Shown in pieces: positions 6,259-6,627 of a stretch of DNA of 6,627 nt. This stretch comes from Nitrospirae bacterium CG2_30_53_67 (GTDB lineage Bacteria > CG2-30-53-67), in NCBI GenBank assembly GCA_001873285.1, contig MNYV01000064.1, positions 1 through 6,627 on the forward strand. Reading direction: 5' to 3'. Each line of letters opens with the position of its first letter. Position 1 is the first letter of the stretch. Under the pieces are notes generated by a model. It saw nothing but the letters and a program-made list of their open reading frames with translations. It was not told the DNA's origin and made no database searches. Position numbers and translations under genes: made by a program.

Positions 6259-6284
6259 CATACCCTTTCATGATGATTTTTTAT

Positions 6285-6573
6285 GGTTCTTCTCCCATCT
6301 AGTGGGTAAAAAGGGTTCGAGGATTCCAGGGTTCAAGGGGTCAAGTGAAATACTGAAACGCAAGCAAAATCTCCAGAGAAAAACACTGGAACCCTTGATC
6401 CCAAGATGCCTTAGTGTAGTAGCCGTCGCAGACGGCAAGGATAAAGAAAAACGGGACACACGAAGCGTAACCCTATGACCCTCGGCCCCTTATGTTTTTA
6501 GCACTTCACTTGACCCCTGGAATCCTTGACCCCTTGACCCCTGATGTTTTCACACACTCTTTTGGAGATGATC
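6285..6573. repeat. Dispersed octamer-block repeat, copy D (289 bp, with 71-bp cassette)
   Basis: This copy has the same layout and ends as copy C: left end GGTTCTTCTCCCATCTAG, G-rich block (6313-6344), shared centre, C-rich block (6387-6402 and 6474-6489), spacer TTATGTTTTTAGCACTTCAC, right C-rich block (6510-6541) and right end GGAGATGATC. Its length of 289 bp equals copy C (218) plus the 71-bp cassette at 6403-6473. Flanks are TTTTTTAT on the left and TTTTTTGT on the right, a possible imperfect target duplication. It lies in the hypA leader. I see no gene in 6262-6627, only this repeat and a promoter-like site. Confidence 0.9.
6403..6473 (-). repeat. 71-bp cassette inside repeat copy D
   Basis: This is the reverse complement of the 18-88 cassette with seven transitions and no indels. 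It interrupts the central C-rich block between units TTGATCCC and TATGACCC, leaving the octamers on both sides whole. The stem GCCGTC-GCA-GACGGC is at 6422-6436. Relative to the G-rich strand of its block it has the same orientation and position (between the second and third unit) as the cassette in copy A. Confidence 0.85.
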
Positions 6574-6585
6574 TTTTTTGTTATT

Positions 6586-6615
6586 ATTATACCATAAATC
6601 AGGGAGACAATCCAA
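6586..6615 (-). promoter_or_regulatory. Putative promoter reading toward hypA
   Basis: On the minus strand a perfect TATAAT (6586-6591) lies 18 bases after TTGGAT. The -35 match is only TTG. Transcription would start near 6579, in the T-rich flank of repeat copy D, and pass through the whole repeat before hypA. It could instead belong to an unseen upstream arrangement beyond the window. Confidence 0.4.
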
Positions 6616-6627
6616 TCCCCCGGTATT

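Noticed and set aside
6134-6478. Plus-strand open frame of 114 codons opposite hypA and repeat copy D
   Set aside because: It is antisense to a well-supported gene, continues into repeat sequence and has no ribosome-binding site. Similar frames across the repeat arms arise because G-rich octamers lack stops in some frames.

Overview
The window carries six protein genes, all on the minus strand. Several intergenic regions hold a high-density family of non-coding repeats. Read in the direction of transcription (right to left), the genes are hypA, hflK, hflC, a tetratricopeptide-repeat (TPR) protein gene, oppD and oppF. The host is a bacterium of mid GC content, with good Shine-Dalgarno sites and AT-rich promoter-like spacers. 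The HflK/HflC pair, the HypA-family nickel-chaperone relative and the repeat-rich spacers would fit an anaerobic Desulfobacterota-type (deltaproteobacterial) genome. That assignment is a guess from style, not proof.

Right end (5746-6627): a perfect TATAAT -10 box on the minus strand precedes repeat copy D. Next comes a HypA-family gene whose zinc-finger cysteines are intact but whose N-terminal nickel-binding Met-His-Glu motif reads Met-Asp-Gly. Middle (3324-5745): hflK and hflC form a tight two-gene unit, 14 bp apart, encoding the SPFH membrane complex that modulates the FtsH protease. A 488-bp gap containing repeat copy C, a short dyad and a promoter-like pair separates them from the TPR gene. 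Left (1-2609): the TPR gene is followed after 62 bp by oppD. oppD and oppF encode the two ATPases of a peptide/opine-type ABC importer and are usually adjacent or overlapping, but here repeat copy B lies between them. No permease or binding-protein gene is in the window. Repeat copy A lies beyond oppF.

The most unusual content is the repeat family. Four copies (A 1-313, B about 1339-1563, C 3513-3730, D 6285-6573) are built from blocks of mostly four 8-bp units: G-rich units in the left arm and C-rich units in the centre and right arm. Copies C and D have degenerate terminal inverted repeats and T-rich imperfect direct repeats at their borders, like a non-autonomous transposable element. Copy D equals copy C plus exactly 71 bp. 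The same 71-bp cassette, 64 of 71 bases identical and differing only by transitions, sits in copy A on the opposite strand but at the same place relative to an octamer block, between units 2 and 3. Copy A also has a private centre that looks like a decayed small reading frame.

The functional links between genes are limited: membrane protein quality control (hflKC), peptide import ATPases (oppDF), a TPR scaffold and a metallochaperone relative. The window looks like several short transcription units separated by repeat insertions rather than one pathway operon.
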